Assembly: GCA_023150835.1 (NCBI GenBank)
Contig: JAKLKB010000002.1
Location: forward strand, 1 to 64,000
Reading direction: 5' to 3'
Length of the DNA stretch: 64,000 nucleotides
Source: Myxococcota bacterium
GTDB lineage: Bacteria > Myxococcota_C > UBA6777
Made by a program: the position numbers and the translations under genes. Every line of letters begins with the position of its first letter. The stretch's first letter is position 1. The notes below the pieces were generated by a model. It was not told where the DNA came from, searched no databases, and saw nothing but the letters and a program-made list of their open reading frames with translations. Positions 63,492 to 64,000 of this stretch are shown piece after piece.

Positions 63492-64000
63492 ATGGAAGAA
63501 AAAAAGATGGATACCAACCAATCCCCTACATCCTCCGCCCCTTCGACGCCGCGTTCCGTTCAATTTCGCAAAGAACGCGAAGCCTCTTGGCGAGAGCTTG
63601 AAGATATCGTTGAGCGTGTCCAAAACAAAAGCCTTTCGAGCCTTGATGATCGAGACCTTCAACGCTTGCCTTTGCTGTACCGCGAAGCCATGAACAGTCT
63701 TTCTGTGGCCCGCGCCACAGCCTTGGATCGCTTGCTGATCCGTTATCTCGAAGCGTTGTGTTCGCAAAGCTACCTTGCGATCTACGGTGCGCGCCGCCCA
63801 AGCCGTCGGATGCTGTGGGCTTTGTTTGTCGCAGTCCCGTTGGAGATCCGCAAAGCCTCACGCGAGCTGTTGTTGGCGATCTTGTTCTTTGCTGCGGGGA
63901 TCGCGGTGGCATGGTCACTTGTGGATCGCGATCCGCAATGGTTTCATGTGTTCGTCTCTCCGCAAATGGCCGCTGGTCGGACGCCTTGGGCCACGACCGA
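63492..64000 (+). CDS. SpoIIM/stage II sporulation protein M family membrane protein (partial)
   Basis: Runs off the right edge; 169 residues are seen. QFRKEREASWRELEDIVERVQNKSLSSLDDRDLQRLPLLYREA, then YLAIYGARRPSRRMLWALFVAVPLEIRKASRELLLAILFFAAGIAVAWSL match the N-terminal half of SpoIIM-family proteins, which continue with more membrane segments. These often follow MoxR/DUF58 genes and an RDD protein. The start could be 63492 or 63507; GGAAG lies between them. Confidence 0.85.
   Translation, partial: MEEKKMDTNQSPTSSAPSTPRSVQFRKEREASWRELEDIVERVQNKSLSSLDDRDLQRLPLLYREAMNSLSVARATALDRLLIRYLEALCSQSYLAIYGARRPSRRMLWALFVAVPLEIRKASRELLLAILFFAAGIAVAWSLVDRDPQWFHVFVSPQMAAGRTPWATT

Noticed and set aside
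1-64000. tRNA or rRNA genes
   Set aside because: No cloverleaf-like segment with GGTTCRAATCC and no rRNA core sequence was recognised by eye; a covariance-model scan would be decisive.

Overview
The window is a bacterial chromosome segment of middling to slightly high GC, with strong Shine-Dalgarno sites and short operons. Organism type is inferred from content: very large Cys-rich repeat lipoproteins ending in RCC1 propellers, a DxDxDG/NHL lipoprotein, a DUF1800/DUF1501 pair, a LysM/lysozyme-like/C39-like exoprotein, a neutral-ceramidase-like lipoprotein and a complete-looking menaquinone locus. Together these suggest a Gram-negative of the Myxococcota/Bradymonadia (former Deltaproteobacteria) type. 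No rRNA, tRNA, CRISPR array, intact IS or prophage was seen. Most of the window looks like ordinary chromosome; the notable parts are its repeats and some gene architectures.

Layout. 1-9.3 kb: envelope genes (DUF6159-like membrane protein, TlpA-like thioredoxin, DUF1800 lipoprotein with DUF1501 Tat substrate, an LRR-like protein, an NHL lipoprotein). 9.5-14.7 kb: pyrophosphatase, a two-gene GMC oxidoreductase and an ALDH7-type dehydrogenase. 14.8-16.2 kb: small ORFs and dense intergenic repeats. 16.3-23 kb: OPA transporter, LRR-like paralogue, LysM/C39 exoprotein and a sirtuin. 23.4-28.5 kb: a 1697-residue lipoprotein with about 30 Cys-rich repeats and 7 RCC1 repeats. 28.5-36.4 kb: TraB/GumN protein, menH, ceramidase-like lipoprotein and an LTA-synthase-like sulfatase. 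36.4-46.9 kb, minus strand: menB, aroF (DAHP synthase), menG, menF, menD, menA, menC, menE. 47.1-49.8 kb, divergent: a cysteine-free ArsR regulator and a cNMP-binding/aspartase fusion. 50-56 kb: acyl-CoA dehydrogenase, His-rich DUF971 protein, lysine-ketoglutarate-reductase-like enzyme, DUF1285 protein and an aspartic protease. 56.4-64 kb: holA and a membrane/MoxR/DUF58/SpoIIM-type operon that runs off the end.

How the genes work together. The men genes encode the o-succinylbenzoate route from chorismate to menaquinone; only the DHNA-CoA thioesterase is not seen. A 22-bp near-perfect palindrome of ArsR-operator shape lies between menB and the divergent arsR, so a regulatory switch for quinone synthesis is a testable proposal. 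The aspartase makes fumarate, a common partner of menaquinol in anaerobic respiration. The LKR-like enzyme and the ALDH7 enzyme could belong to a saccharopine-type lysine pathway.

Two repeat phenomena stand out. Three dispersed, hairpin-rich intergenic element families (called A, B and C here) occur many times in 64 kb. Short in-frame tandem repeats (18, 24 or 36 bp) lie inside or at the ends of otherwise conserved enzymes, notably MenF, MenH, MenE and the MenF/MenD overlap.
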